Shown in pieces: positions 34,291-46,456 of a DNA stretch of 64,000 nt. A program made the translations under genes and the position numbers. How positions within the stretch are numbered: position 1 is the first letter of the stretch; the number at the start of each line of letters is the position of its first letter. Below the pieces are notes generated by a model. The model was given only the letters and a program-made list of their open reading frames with translations, did not search any database and was not told the DNA's origin. Source of the DNA: Molanna angustata (Eukaryota; Arthropoda; Insecta; Trichoptera; Molannidae). Location of the stretch: positions 2,135,409 through 2,199,408 of the forward strand of contig OY754982.1 in assembly GCA_963576475.1 (NCBI GenBank), read 5' to 3'.

Positions 34291-35368
34291 TCCAACTGTC
34301 GATTTGTTCAGGAGAACTTTGTTCTCTTAACATATCGACAATGTTTCAAGCCAGGATACGAGAGAATTGTATGCAGAGGTCTACTTTTTTCACGGCATTT
34401 CCAACTTTGAAGTCAAAAAACACCAACTTAGAGGCTTCGCAGCATATATGTTCCATACACGGATTTACTCAGAATTCAGAGTAGAACATTTCGTGTGTCT
34501 GTGTGTGTGTCTGTATGTGTGTCTGTGTGTGTGTGTCTGTGTGTGTGTGTGTCTGTGTGTGTGTGTGTCTGTGTGTGTGTGTGTCCGTCCCCCCCTTATA
34601 ACTTTTGATCCGCTCAATTTACAGAGCCCAAAAATTCATAATATATAAACAGTTATAAGCCTACAAAACTATTATACTCGGAATTTTGATTTTTTGTTTC
34701 AGTCAGGGGTTATCAACTTTTGAATTTTTACTTTATTTTTCCATATATCTCAGAAACCATAAAAGCTAGAACGCTGAAAATTGGTACAAGTATAGGCAAA
34801 TACAAAATCTCAAATTACTTTTTTCAAAAAAATTCCAGAGTTTCTCAAACATTTTTTATTAAGAAAAATATTTTTTTTATGATAAATTTATGAGTTTAAC
34901 TGCCTATATTTCCGAATTTTTCAAAAATATCGAAAAAAGCCGAAACACCCCAACTAGATAATTTAATTTTCTATAAAAAATAAAAACATTGTGTTAGCAC
35001 ATCTCAAACTTTTTTTAACAATTTTTATAAAAATTGAATTTAGTGACGACATTGCTTCATACAATTTGTATGTCAGTCGCCTATACACAATATGTAAGAA
35101 GTTTTAATAGTTTGATAGGTACTTAATCTCCAAACATACATACAGAACCATCATGCTGTTTTCATATTCCGGGTAGGAAAACAGGACTGACCTCCATACT
35201 GTCCTATATTGACAGTTGTTAGTTGCCCGAGAAGCTACATAAAATAAAATAAAAATAAAATAAAATTTTCAATAATTTGGATTTATGGGTTTATAGTTTG
35301 ATTCTTATTCTTCAACTATACATACTATCGCTATCGACAGTTGGATCTCATGTGTTACATGCAACAAG
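34291..35368 (+). mobile_element. Helitron-like element copy F
   Basis: TCCAACTGTCGATTTG start, (GT)n 34493-34585, end ACATGCAACAAG (mutated CTAG). Starts 9 bp after copy E ends. Confidence 0.84.
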
Positions 35369-35570
35369 TATAAAAGACTCGCAAGATCACACCTGTGAAT
35401 TCAAGACCAAAATGAAAATTCGGATGCACGACTAAGACTACCCCAGTCACGTCTAATGAATATTTGCAAACATAGTGGTGAGTGGCGCTCGGTTCTCACT
35501 ACCTACTCCTTCGCTTTGTTACCATATGTTTCATACAGGGAATGGAGAAGTACGTACCTATCTATGGTAC
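35369..35570 (+). repeat. LINE 3'-tail scrap
   Basis: ACTCGCAAGATCACACCTGT, TTCAAGACCAAAATG and GGCGCTCGGTTCTCACTACC. Resembles 12880-13090. Confidence 0.4.
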
Positions 35571-35889
35571 ATATATTAGGATAATTAAATATCAAGTGTT
35601 GATGATACATTAATTATTTGTACACTAATTCAAATTTTATTGTTTTAGAAGATTTTGTGGTTCCTCGAATGTTGATGAGATTAACAGGCCTCATTATTAC
35701 AGTAGGTAGGTACTGATTCATTCAATTCACTTACACTCATGCAACGCTCCGATGTCTTAATATAATATATTATATATTTAAACAATGATTTATTGACTTC
35801 TGTGAAATATTCCCATACAAAGATAACACCGAAAACATTATAAAATACCTAATATGTATTATATAAAAGTGATTTCCAACATGTTGAAA

Positions 35890-36200
35890 TTATAATTATG
35901 TTATTTGCTGTGAGGCCCCGGCTTAGAATAGTGCTTCTTATATTTTCTATTATCATGTTGTCGTGCAGTGTCCCGTAAGAGCCAGGTAATCGAAAATACA
36001 ACAGTCAAAATAACAACTCACATTGTTCAACAATAAGGTTTACCACACATTCTGAATGTAGTTCCTTTTTAGGTGAAACGAGACTGGTGTGTGGTAAAAC
36101 ACGAATGTGTCTTGTTTTCTTTTATAAAGTAATGCGAACCCGCACTGTCGCTGGTTAACCCACATTGTGGGGTTATGCCGTGATGGTATGAATGATTTTC
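35890..36200 (+). repeat. Dispersed repeat (CACATTGTG family), best copy
   Basis: TGTCCCGTAAGAGCCAGGTA, CACATTCTGAATGTAGTTCC, CGAGACTGGTGTGTGG, AATGCGAACCCGCACTGTCG and CTGGTTAACCCACATTGTGG. Longest and least gapped of the five copies. Confidence 0.65.
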
Positions 36201-36284
36201 GGTGGCGGAGCGATTAGTGAACTCGTCTAAATACGTTATATAGGTAATTATTTTTCCTTTTTAAATCTCCTTCTTCTTATAAAA

Positions 36285-36425
36285 GGCGTTACAGTTCATA
36301 TCGAGCTTTAGCCTTCTTTAACTTTGGATTCCACTGCCCTCTATCCTCGGCCGTCGTCTTCCAGTCTGACACCTGGAGGAGTTGTCTTGCGTTCTTCCTG
36401 ACATTTATACACTTTTGTATTGTAG
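36285..36425 (-). pseudogene. LINE ORF2 C-terminal fragment
   Basis: The reverse frame reads LLQVSDWKTTAEDRGQWNP then LKKAKARYEL and stop. The W-xxxAxDRxxW pattern is the usual end of RTE/CR1-type ORF2 proteins. Confidence 0.55.
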
Positions 36426-36769
36426 GTAATTGTAATGGTAACTGAAATGAGTAGATGCAAGGTAAACATGAAGAGATGGGAGCTGCTGGAAGGCGAGCAG
36501 GATGTGACGTGTGCCGCACCTGCTGGTGTGCTATTAGCCTGCAGGAGCCTTGTAATGAGGAGAACCTCTTGGATGCAAGCGACAGGGCTGTGACGGCTGC
36601 AAGTTATTGGAGAGGGTGCATATACATAGATAGTCTGGTACGGAAACAAACGAACTTACAAACAAATGTAAAAAAACTGTTTTATTTTATATAAAAGCCA
36701 ATCTCTTTCAACAAACTCAAGCAAAGTGAACTCAAGAAATGCATGAGATTAGATATTATTCAATATTTT

Positions 36770-36870
36770 TTTTGCTGGGAATCGAACCCAGAACGCCCTC
36801 GCAGAAATCAAATGGCTTATTACCGTGGATATATATCATCTGTGGACAAACGCAATTGGTCTGTTTTTTT
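36770..36870 (-). repeat. tRNA-derived retroposon scrap
   Basis: CTGGGAATCGAACCCAGAAC is an inverted B-box/T-stem (GGTTCGATTCCC type), followed by an A-box-poor remnant. Confidence 0.45.
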
Positions 36871-36885
36871 TTTAAACATACATAC

Positions 36886-37085
36886 ATACCATCACGTCAT
36901 GTTCCTCGCGGGGTAGGCAGAGAGAACCGAACGCCACATTTTTCTATCCTGTCACGCATCCCTCGCCTCATCCACATTCATACATCGTCTCATACATGTT
37001 AGTCTGTTACTCACACTTCGGAATATTGTTCACATGGTCGTGCCATCCCTTTCTTGGGCGTCCCCGACCTCTCGTTCCATTCTTT
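36886..37085 (-). repeat. RTE-like LINE 3' fragment
   Basis: CATACCATCACGTCATGTTC, GGGGTAGGCAGAGAGAACCG, CATCCCTCGCCTCATCCAC and GTGCCATCCCTTTCTTGGGC parallel 11918-12110. Confidence 0.75.
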
Positions 37086-39385
37086 ATTTATTTTTATTTA
37101 TTTGGAAACTTAACAGCTATACAATACTTTATGTTTAATTATAAATATGTATATAAAAATAAGCCAATTAGATAGTCTCAATTAATTACTTATTTTATTT
37201 TATAAGACTGTATTTGTCCCTTAAATAAATAAAATAAATATAGATAGGAATTTATTCGAATGTTTTGCAACGCGCATCTACAACATAAAGTTTTTATTTA
37301 AATTAATATATTTATTTTACGTTTTTAAATGTTGAGAATGCTGTTTTGAGAATAGACTGATATATGTATAAAAGTTATATTTGTCGGTACATTTTAATTC
37401 ATTATATTTACATAATATTTTAAATTTATCATTAAATATTCGTCTTATGTATGTGATGCAATGACAAAATACTTACCTATAGTAGCTAGGAATGCAAAAG
37501 TTATTTTAAAAAAATCGTCCATGTTTTATATTCATACCGTGTGATGTGAAATGTTTGTTGAAATTAGCGTTGAAAGTATATAATAACGAAGTAATAGCAA
37601 GGTCCGTATCCACTCATAATTACTCCTCCAAGGGATCCACCATAGGTTCAAACGGTGCAGCATTGGCTCAAAAATTCGACATCATTTACAATGGAATTCT
37701 ACAAAATAAAAATTACATAACAAAAATTACGTCAATTATTACATAGTTGTACCTAGCTTGTTAAAAATAATCTTGAAATTGGTAAAATGGAGTTAAATCG
37801 GCTCAGACCGATTTCTAAGGGAAGGACGTTGATCCGGCCAAATAAAATATAGGTACTGAAAAAATAGAGTAGGTACCTACCTATAATTTAAAAAGATATC
37901 GTACACTAATGTGCTAAGTAGAGTGGATACATCCATACGACGTCAATGGCTCTAAACAATATTTTAATTTATTATATGTTTTTCAAATTTATTGTACTCT
38001 ACTAATATTTTTATGCATTACTCAATTAGTAATAAATAAAAAATAAGTTAGCAACAAACTTCTTGAGCCCGCCACGTGGGCACGCAGAGCGCATATTTTT
38101 GTTTTTGCTTGATTAGTATAATATATTATATGCGCAAACCGCTCCACTCCACAACTAAAAGGTTCAATAAGTTTGCCGGCATATGTAGCTACCGATTATC
38201 GTGAGTTCAATGTATACAGATAGTCATAGTTATATTAGTATTTTTTTATTATATTGTGTTTTTTTCTTTTAATTTAAATGTTTAATTAGTGTGCTGGTGG
38301 TGGGATAATGTTGAAAATTAGGTGCTTTTTTGACTCAATAAATGTTATTATTGAAGACAGTTAAATTGTTTAAATATTTTTCTGCATTCTACACAATAAA
38401 TTATTTTATTGTCATATTTTATTGTATTATTTCCTTTTTGTTGACTCAGTGTAACTTCGTATTATGCATTTCTAAAGAGTCTATATTTTATTTTTACATC
38501 TTTAATAATAATAATTTGTATAGCGCCGTTTAATGATTCAAGATCATTTCAAGGGCGCTGTTATTTATCTTTATTTTATAGCGTGAATTTTTGGAATTAG
38601 ATTTTTTAAATAAGTACTTTTCTAGCAAAATTAGTTTTCACAAAACCCTTTTTTAATATTTTTTTGTAAATAAATAAAAATCTACAAGTCCTATGAAGTA
38701 GATATTTACTACAACCGAAGAAATTCTACCAACCAAGTTTTTTACTTTTTTTAATTACTATTCTTGTTTTAAAAAAAATATCTAATTTTAACCTTTTCTT
38801 CACGAATAAATATTGTATGTCACAGATTTGATGATATACAATATTTGTTAGTGTTTTATATTTTAGAAGGTATTAATTTTTGCACATCCCGTATGCCCTG
38901 TCATAGTAGGCGTTAACAGCTTATTATGGTAATTTGTGAAATACGCCTGAATTTCTGCAATCTGTCTAGTATATATTTTTTTTAATTTCATCTATTTTTA
39001 TATGCTCAAAAAGGTACCTACATATTATTAAAGTATGTAAAACCAGCTATTGATCCAATTTCACAATCCAATCCAGAACATAGTTACATATTTTTTAATC
39101 GTTAAATAACTTTGTGAATTAAATTAAAATAGACTTTAAAATGTTTTGCCTGCAATTGAATTTAATGTAAAAGTCAACTTCATCACTGTCTTTTTCACTT
39201 TTTATACAAACAACAATTATGATTCTGTGAAATTATTCTATTCTATATTGTTTTACGGCTATTATTAAAAATAAATTATTATTCTGTGAAATTATTCATT
39301 ACTATAATTAAATTAACATATTTCATAGAGTCAAAATGCTTCATTTGGTGCACACACAAGACCACTGAATTGACTGGATATATAA
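37086..39385. other. Intergenic AT-rich sequence
   Basis: No supportable gene. An open stretch 37546-37746 begins with GTG, not ATG. An imperfect hairpin TAGCGCCGTTTAATGATT / ATCATTTCAAGGGCGCT is at 38521-38564. Confidence 0.45.
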
Positions 39386-39389
39386 AAAT

Positions 39390-40115
39390 GTCTTCTTCTT
39401 CTTTGGCTAATCCTCTTCCCAGGTCATCTGGGGTCGGCCCTCCTGGTACGCAGTCTCCACGTCTTTCTGTCCTGTTTCATCTCACTGTTCAGCTGATCCT
39501 TCCTCAGCTCTCTCTCTCTCTCAATACTCGTTCACCAGGTGGCCTCTAGCTCTGGGTGGTGTGGGAATATTTAGGGCCACCCTGACCACGTGATCGTCTC
39601 CCCTTCTATTTACATGTCCATACCATCGGAGTCTGGTTTCTTTCATTTTCTCCTGGATGGGCTCGACCCCAAAGTTACCACCAATATATTCGTTTCTAAT
39701 TTTGTCCATTTTAGTGACCCCGAGCTTAGTGACGCAGACCATCTCAGCTGTATGTAATTTATGTTCGTGCATTTTTTTGTAATCCAGCACTCCGAGCCTT
39801 AGAGCATAACCGGGCGAACAACCGTTTTGTATATTGGTCTTTATCGGCATTTTCGGGCACAATACTCCTGCCAAGGCTCTCCACTTCATCCAACCTGTAT
39901 TTACGCGGTGCGTCACATCTACTTCCACATACCATCTGGAGTTATTATGGACCCTAGATATTTAAACTTTTTTACTTTTGGAAGAGGTGTACTGTTTATA
40001 AATATATATCATTGCTATCAGTATGCAAGGCATGTATTCTGTTTTTATCCTGCTAATCTCGAGCCTGTTGTCCTCCAGGGCAGTCACCCACTCGTTCAGA
40101 GATTCCTGCAGGTGT
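39390..40115 (-). pseudogene. BovB/RTE-like LINE ORF2 C-terminal fragment
   Basis: The frame 39928-39521 contains LHTAEMVCVTKLGVTKMDK, IRNEYIGGNFGVEPI and KMKETRLRWYGHVNRR, the typical RTE end (R-LRWxGHVxRR). A further reverse-strand stretch 39520-39395 adds the basic RP-x-TW-type tail in another frame, so at least one frameshift is present. Different subfamily from 11908. Confidence 0.75.
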
Positions 40116-40139
40116 GCAATGTGCAGTATATATAAAAAT

Positions 40140-41275
40140 GTGAAATGAAATAAAAGACATTTTGAAATATTACTTTATATTTGTTAGAAGTTTTGTCGCT
40201 TCATATAAACATAATGATATTATGTATGTTTTAACCAAGCAGCTTTAAAACATAATAAAATAATGTTATATTATATTCATACATTTTGTGGGTGTTTTTT
40301 TTTTTTTGTGAAAAAATCAGTGCTACCAACAACCGCCAAATGTTATTCATTAATAATATTATATCATCACTTAATACAAAAGCTTAGCTTTAACTTTATC
40401 ATTAACTAACTATCTACATGTCAATTCCGTTGTAAAGTAAAATAAAAAGCCAACATTTTGCTCAATAGACATCTCATTTATAAAATTGTACGTCTAAAAG
40501 CGATCAAAACACACATTAAATCACAGTGAAAACTCAGATCAAGAGCACAATTCAAAATTGAAACATGCTAGCATGCTTTTATAAGGTTAAATTCAATAAA
40601 ACATAATAAAGACCTAGTTGATTTGTTCCAAAACCTAAAAATACAAATCTGTATAAGCAGAATTATTCATATAGTAATCACGCAATGATTTTTTATTTTA
40701 TGCGGAGCGTTTGAAAAGGAATTTATCAAACTACTACTAAACATGCTTTTGCCTTCTTTCGAGGTTTGATTAAAATGTGTTTTGTAATAAAAACGGTAGG
40801 TTTGCAATAAATTAATCTTGTTTATTTGACGAGTAATAAGTTCTTAGCTGAGATTTCACTGGATAAGTAAAGAATATATTCAACATTTAAAAATACACTC
40901 CCTGTAATAAAATATTCCATATCATATTCCATACTGAAAACAAACTAATGTTAAAACGATTAGTCTACTGAGCCAAATATAGAAGTAAAAAAATGTCACT
41001 AAAATATTCATTTGTAAACAACAAAAGTTAAAGAGATATTAATATTTGTCACGTAAAATGAGAATTAGTTAGTTTAAAAAAATTACCAACATCACAATAC
41101 AATATATTAAGTATTGATGAAGATCTATTAAATTTAGACTCAATTAATTAAAGAATGTTTTTGTTATCTTTTCCCATTATTAAAGCTGTTGGAAATATCA
41201 TTTCCCATATCAAAAGATAAAATGACAAATGAACATTGATTCAAGACTTGATGAAATACTTGAAAGGTGATAAAT
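40140..41275. other. Intergenic AT-rich sequence
   Basis: No ORF or recognised repeat. Confidence 0.5.
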
Positions 41276-41380
41276 TAAACCGCCAAAATCATTGTAAATA
41301 ACTGACATCAAAATCATTGTAAATAACTGACATCAAATTAATTGTAAATAACTGACATCAAAATCATTGTAAATAACCAG
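41276..41380. repeat. 25-bp tandem repeat, four copies
   Basis: AAAATCATTGTAAATAACTG plus ACATC; the third unit has TTAATTG. The array ends near the start of a Helitron-like copy. Confidence 0.9.
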
Positions 41381-41402
41381 TCTGTGCTACCTATTTGATT
41401 TA

Positions 41403-42394
41403 TCCAACTGTCGATTTGTTCAGGAGAACTTTGTTCTCTTAACATATTGACAATGTATCAAGCCAGAATACGCGAGAATTGTATGGAGAGGTCTACTTTT
41501 TTCACGGCTTTTCCAACTTTGAAGTCAAAAAACACCAACTTAGAGGCTTCGCAGCATATATGTTCCATACACGGATTTGCTCAGAATTCGGAGTAGAACA
41601 TTTCGTGTGTCTGTGTGTGTGTGTGTGTGTGTCCCCCTTATAACTTTTGATCCGCTCAATTTACAGAGCCTTAAATTTCAGAATATATAAACAGTTACAG
41701 GCCTACAAAACTTTTATACTCGGAATATTGAATTTTTGTTTCAGTCAGGGGTTATCAACTTTTGAATTTTTACTTTATTTTTTCATATATCTCAGAAACC
41801 ATAAAAGCTAGAACGCTGAAAATTGGTATAAACATAGACAAATACAAAATCTCAAATTAGTTTTTTCAAAAAAATTCCAGGGTTTCTCAAACATTTTTTA
41901 TTAAGAAAAGTATTTTTTTTATGATAAATTTATGAGTTTAACTGCCTATATTTCCATTTATTTTTAAAATATCGAAAAAAGCCGAAACACCCCAACTAGA
42001 TAATTTAATTTTATATAAAAAATATTAACATTGTAGCAGTACATCTCAAATTTTTTTTAACAATTTTTATAAAAATTGAATTTAGTGACGACATCGCTTC
42101 ATACAATTTGTATGGTAGTCACCTATACACAATATCAAAGAAGACTTAATAGTTTGATACTTCATCTCTAAACATACAATATACATATACCATCATGCTG
42201 TTTTCATATTCCGGGTAGGAAAAAAAGACTGACCTCCATACTATCCTATCTTGACTACCTAGGTACATGTGTTGTATAGAAAACTAAATATCATAAAATA
42301 ATAAATAATTTGTATTTATGGGTTTGGTACTTATTCTTCAACTATACATACTATCGCTGTCGACAGTTGGATCTCATGTGTTACATGCAACTAG
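41403..42394 (+). mobile_element. Helitron-like element, full-length copy G
   Basis: Isolated complete copy: A|TCCAACTGTCGATTTG ... ACATGCAACTAG|T, 992 bp, with a short (GT)n. Its 3' half closely matches copy E, indicating a shared source. Confidence 0.9.
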
Positions 42395-43598
42395 TATAAA
42401 ATAATTGTTGTGGAAACTATCTTGGCAGTATTTTTATTGATTAAGTGTTCTTATAGTTTGATTTTATGTTTACTGCTGTATGTTTTCCAAATGAAAATAA
42501 AATAAAATATAACAAAGACATAAATTAAACTAACAAATTCTGAATGGGCAATTTAATTCATAAACAAAGAATCTGAAAATGATTTAATTTTTTAAATAAA
42601 AATAAAGACACTTAGTACTGCATATATGATCAAGTTTATTATTGATCAGACTGTTTAAGAATATTTAAATAAAACCAAACTATACTTTGACATTGAAACA
42701 GTAAACCTCTAGTTCTACTCAATAAAGACTCCCAAAATAAACCCTGCAAATAATCATCCAGAATATTCAGTGACTGCTTTCAAATGACACTATTAACTAA
42801 TCTGAATCTTACCTTCGACCATTAACTAAAATAACATTTAAAATTTCTTTAGAAGGCAGAAAAGTGTATAACATTAAATTTCAGAATAAATAATCAAGAA
42901 AATAATATGCATGCATATTATTTTCTTGATTCTGTTACTGAATATTCTTAATGGATTATTGGCGCACATAAAACTGTCAAATTCTAATAATTAGTTCTAT
43001 TTTTATAGCATTCATGTTACATTGCGTTCTTAAAAATAACTTTATTGTTTTATTTTTTATGATTACAGAAAAATATTTAATGAAAATTTATGTATAAAAT
43101 GTTTAAGGCATGTAATATTTTAACTTTAAGATTATTAATTTATTGTTGTACGAAATATAGCTTAATAATATCAAGTTGATTTGATTATTTTTGTTTAGTA
43201 AAGCTAAAATATATAGGTAACATTTATGGAATTTTGAATTTCTGCAAAGTATTCATAAATAAATAAGAAAAATATACTGTCGCAATAAAAGATAAATAAA
43301 TGTAACAAATGTATCAGTGTAGTTTTTTTCTTGGATTTCACTTAAATATGAAAATAAATTAATATTTTCAGGTTTATATTTATTATTGTTCATAGTTATT
43401 TGCATAAATGAAAAATAATATGTTTTCCTAAGCAAAATTTCAATATTTATTTCACAAGATAAATTCATTATCTGAGAAGGAAATGATTTTTTTTTCTACA
43501 TGTATATAAATAATATATTGATTAGGTATGCTATGAAAATGTAGATTACAAATAATACAGGTATATTTTTTTTCTCAAATTACAGCATTATTATTTAG
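42395..43598. other. Intergenic AT-rich sequence
   Basis: Only the palindrome at 42892-42931 stands out. Confidence 0.5.
42892..42931. repeat. 40-bp perfect palindrome
   Basis: AATCAAGAAAATAATATGCA followed by its exact inverse. Self-complementary without spacer. Confidence 0.92.
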
Positions 43599-43613
43599 GA
43601 GTTGATAGATAAT

Positions 43614-43904
43614 CTTTCTTTCTTTCCCCTTAGCGCTTTTGTCCCGTTTCTATCGGGGTACGCTTTGACCATGATCCTGGAATTGGCGAGTCTGGTTATT
43701 ACATTGAAGCGACTGCCATCTGACCTTCGTAACCCTTAGAAAGGGAAACCAGACAAATTGGATCATGGCTACACATAGCTGGTGATATAAATCCGCACAT
43801 AGATTTTTTGAAAATCCAGAGGTGCGCGCCCCGCCCGGATTCGAACCGTTGACCTCACGCATGTGAGGCGACAACGTTACCGCTGGGCTATCGCCGCTCT
43901 AAGT
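43614..43904 (-). mobile_element. tRNA-derived SINE with 14-bp target duplication
   Basis: On the - strand: TAGCCCAGCGGTAACG (A box), GGTTCGAATCCGGGCGG (B box), a ~200-bp body, and an AAAGAAAGAAAGA tail. Flanked by AGTTGATAGATAAT at 43600-43613 and 43905-43918, a textbook L1-style duplication. Intact boxes and TSD point to a fairly recent insertion. Different family from 10765. Confidence 0.92.
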
Positions 43905-44448
43905 AGTTGATAGATAATGAATGAACAAAAATAAAACAATATGCTACAAATTAAATTCAAATAATTTCTTCTGATATGCTACCCTCAGAATTGAATAAGG
44001 CTTCCAGAGATTGGAAATTTAGTGAAATATATAGAAAATATGTGTTCTTGCTTAGGACAGTAGTACTGTTTTTTCTTATTTCTTGTTTAAATTTGTGTTG
44101 AAAATGCACACATATTGTGTACACGGGAATGTGAAAAACTCTTAATATTCTAATATTTAATCTAATTAACACAAAGTATAATTAATAAATAAAAAACAAA
44201 TTGATTAGCATAATATTTTAGAATACCTAAATTATTTTTGCTATCACAAAAAACATGATTTAATTCACCATAGGTAAGAATAAAAATTTGTGATTCTCAT
44301 TGATTGAATAAATATGTAATGACTTGAATGGAAGATAAAATTACTCATTGTAACTGTAGCTGTAATATTTTCTATTTGATAATTTTTTTGGGGTACGAAA
44401 ACAATGGGTATTCAAAAGAGTTAACTAGAAAAGAAACTGTATTTGAAT

Positions 44449-44625
44449 AACAGTTGGCGTCGTCGCTACAACAGGGAATTATATGGGATCTATGGAGAGC
44501 CTGAAGTGATCAATTCCATCAAGATAGGGCGCTTGAGATGGGCTGGTCACATAATCCGAATGGACGACAACTGGAGACTCCTGGATTCAGCCAAGGTCCA
44601 CCCAGGGCTGTCGAGCTTATGATTA
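44449..44625 (+). pseudogene. RTE-like LINE ORF2 fragment
   Basis: Reads NSWRRRYNRELYGIYGEPE, VINSIKIGRLRWAGHI and RMDDNWRLLDS. RLRWAGHIxRM is the RTE-clade C-terminal signature. Truncated on both sides. Confidence 0.75.
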
Positions 44626-44639
44626 TGATTTTTTACCAA

Positions 44640-46320
44640 ACTGAATTATGACAATTTGACAGTAGTTAATACATAATATTTAGAAAACATGTCTATGATT
44701 GAAAATTTACATAATAACTGACATTTGATTGTACACCAAAGTAATTCCCATAATTATGCAACTTAATAAAGTGATGTCCTTGGTCATTGATGTATAAAAA
44801 CGTTGAAATAGGATTTATAAGACAATACCATAAAAACCAAAATTGGTAAACATTCATATGAGCAGGTGAACCAGTTGATGACAGTCCTGTAGATATAAAA
44901 TTTTCTGGTTCCTTCCATGGAGAAATATATTCTTGCTTTACCTTTTACTAGTTGAAAAAAGGATTAAATTGAATGACACAAAGTCATTACATATTTATGT
45001 TAAATTCAAACTTAAATTAAGCGATTATTGTTTGTTTAATGAAAAAATCACACAAGCTTTGCATTCAGCAAAATGTTTAAACTAAATTGCACATTATTCC
45101 ATAACTATGATGAATTCACAATAATACATAGAGATTCCAACAATGATGCATTATTTAACACTAATAAAATATAATTAACTAAGTAGATTCTTCCCATTGT
45201 GTACTTGAAAATGTTGCAATCATAAGGAACATCAATAGAGTCAAATTAATAAACAATTCAATTATGAAATATTATAAATTTTAAACATTGCAATATTTCT
45301 GAAGTAAAAAAAATATACTAAAAAAAATCGAGGTTAAAACGCTCGTGTTAGAAATTAAAATTGCACAGTTAGTTACAAATTAAAAAGCTGCACATTTCAT
45401 TTGTTCAGAAGCTCACGAAAAATTTCACTTCAGAGTGATTTGAAATGAACTGATTCCTCTAAGCTCTAAACATTATTTTAAATAGGTGTCCTACGATGCA
45501 CTAAGGTAGATTAAAATCTATTAGAACCAGTTTATCAACAAACCTCTAATTGTATGCAATATATGTTAGGAAATATTTGAGGAAAATACAGTAGAATGTT
45601 AATTATCTGGATGATGTTTGATAATTTTGAAGTTTTAGTGTTAAACAATCTCTAGATATATAAAAGATTCAGTGCAAAAATTTAAATTGTAATATTTTAT
45701 TTAATGAAAAACTCAATTTTTAACTTTATTCCACTTATAAAGTGAAGAAAATTAAAAATTGAGTTTTTTTTTTACCAATTTTAAGTAATTCATAATATTA
45801 TTTATAATGGTATTCCAGCAAGAATAAACAGTTGCAAAATTATAATGATAAGTTAAATTGCCACAGCGAAAAAATAATATTTTATGTGAAATTAAAATTT
45901 CATAGTCGGCCACTGTTAAATTATTTTAAACTTTGTGACATTTAAAAAAGAGAAAAACAATACTTTTTCTTTATTTAAAGACTTATTTTTTTTCAAGACA
46001 ATTTTAAAATAGCTTATTTCACTGACTGAATCAATTAATGACTGTGATCCAGATAATTTCAATTCTAGTGTGTACTTATATTAAAATCTTGATACATGTA
46101 TCGTTATAAATTATTTTTTAGTTAAAATTCATTAAGATTTTTTTGCAAATGAAACCATACGGATCGAATCAATTCAAATCATATCCTCTGTAACCGATAT
46201 GACATATTCCCCTAAATTATCAATTTATTAAATTTTTATTCAAAATGGGGCTGTTTGAGGGTATTCTGACAAACATATTGTTGGAAAGATACTCCTAGTT
46301 CAGCCGGAAGTATGGTAAAG
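44640..46320. other. Region downstream of the unrecognised - strand gene
   Basis: AT-rich, probably 3' UTR and intergenic. An imperfect hairpin AAAAACTCAATTTTTAA / TTAAAAATTGAGTTTTT is at 45705-45768. No ORF. Confidence 0.45.
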
Positions 46321-46335
46321 AAGTGAAGGGGATAG

Positions 46336-46456
46336 CTATCGGTTTTGATCTCCAGCAGCCCCATGGTGTAGAGCTCTCGATGGTGTTGGAGAAGTCGGTG
46401 CGGAGCTGTTACCCTTTGAATTACTGAGCACGGAGAGGGAGTTTGCGCGTTTCATG
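46336..46456 (-). CDS. Unrecognised large gene, terminal exon (isoform 1)
   Basis: Acceptor TTTTTTATAG, one base completing a Ser codon, then MKRANSLSVLSNSKGNSS, APTSPTPSRALHHG, AAGDQNR and TAG at 46336-46338. The phase matches the exon at 48966-49108. Ser/Pro-rich with RxxS phosphorylation-type motifs (KRANS). It looks like a disordered regulatory tail. The internal Met is not a start. Confidence 0.65.

Noticed and set aside
30989..34648. Recurring ORFs starting MYGEVYFFHGFSNFEVKK and ending in Cys-Val runs
   Set aside because: They occur in every Helitron-like copy, end in the (GT)n tract and vary with its length. No codon conservation beyond shared ancestry of the DNA; not a gene.
37546..37746. 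66-aa open stretch SKGSTIGSNGAAL...
   Set aside because: Begins with GTG, lacks a plausible acceptor or Kozak start and has no recognised match.
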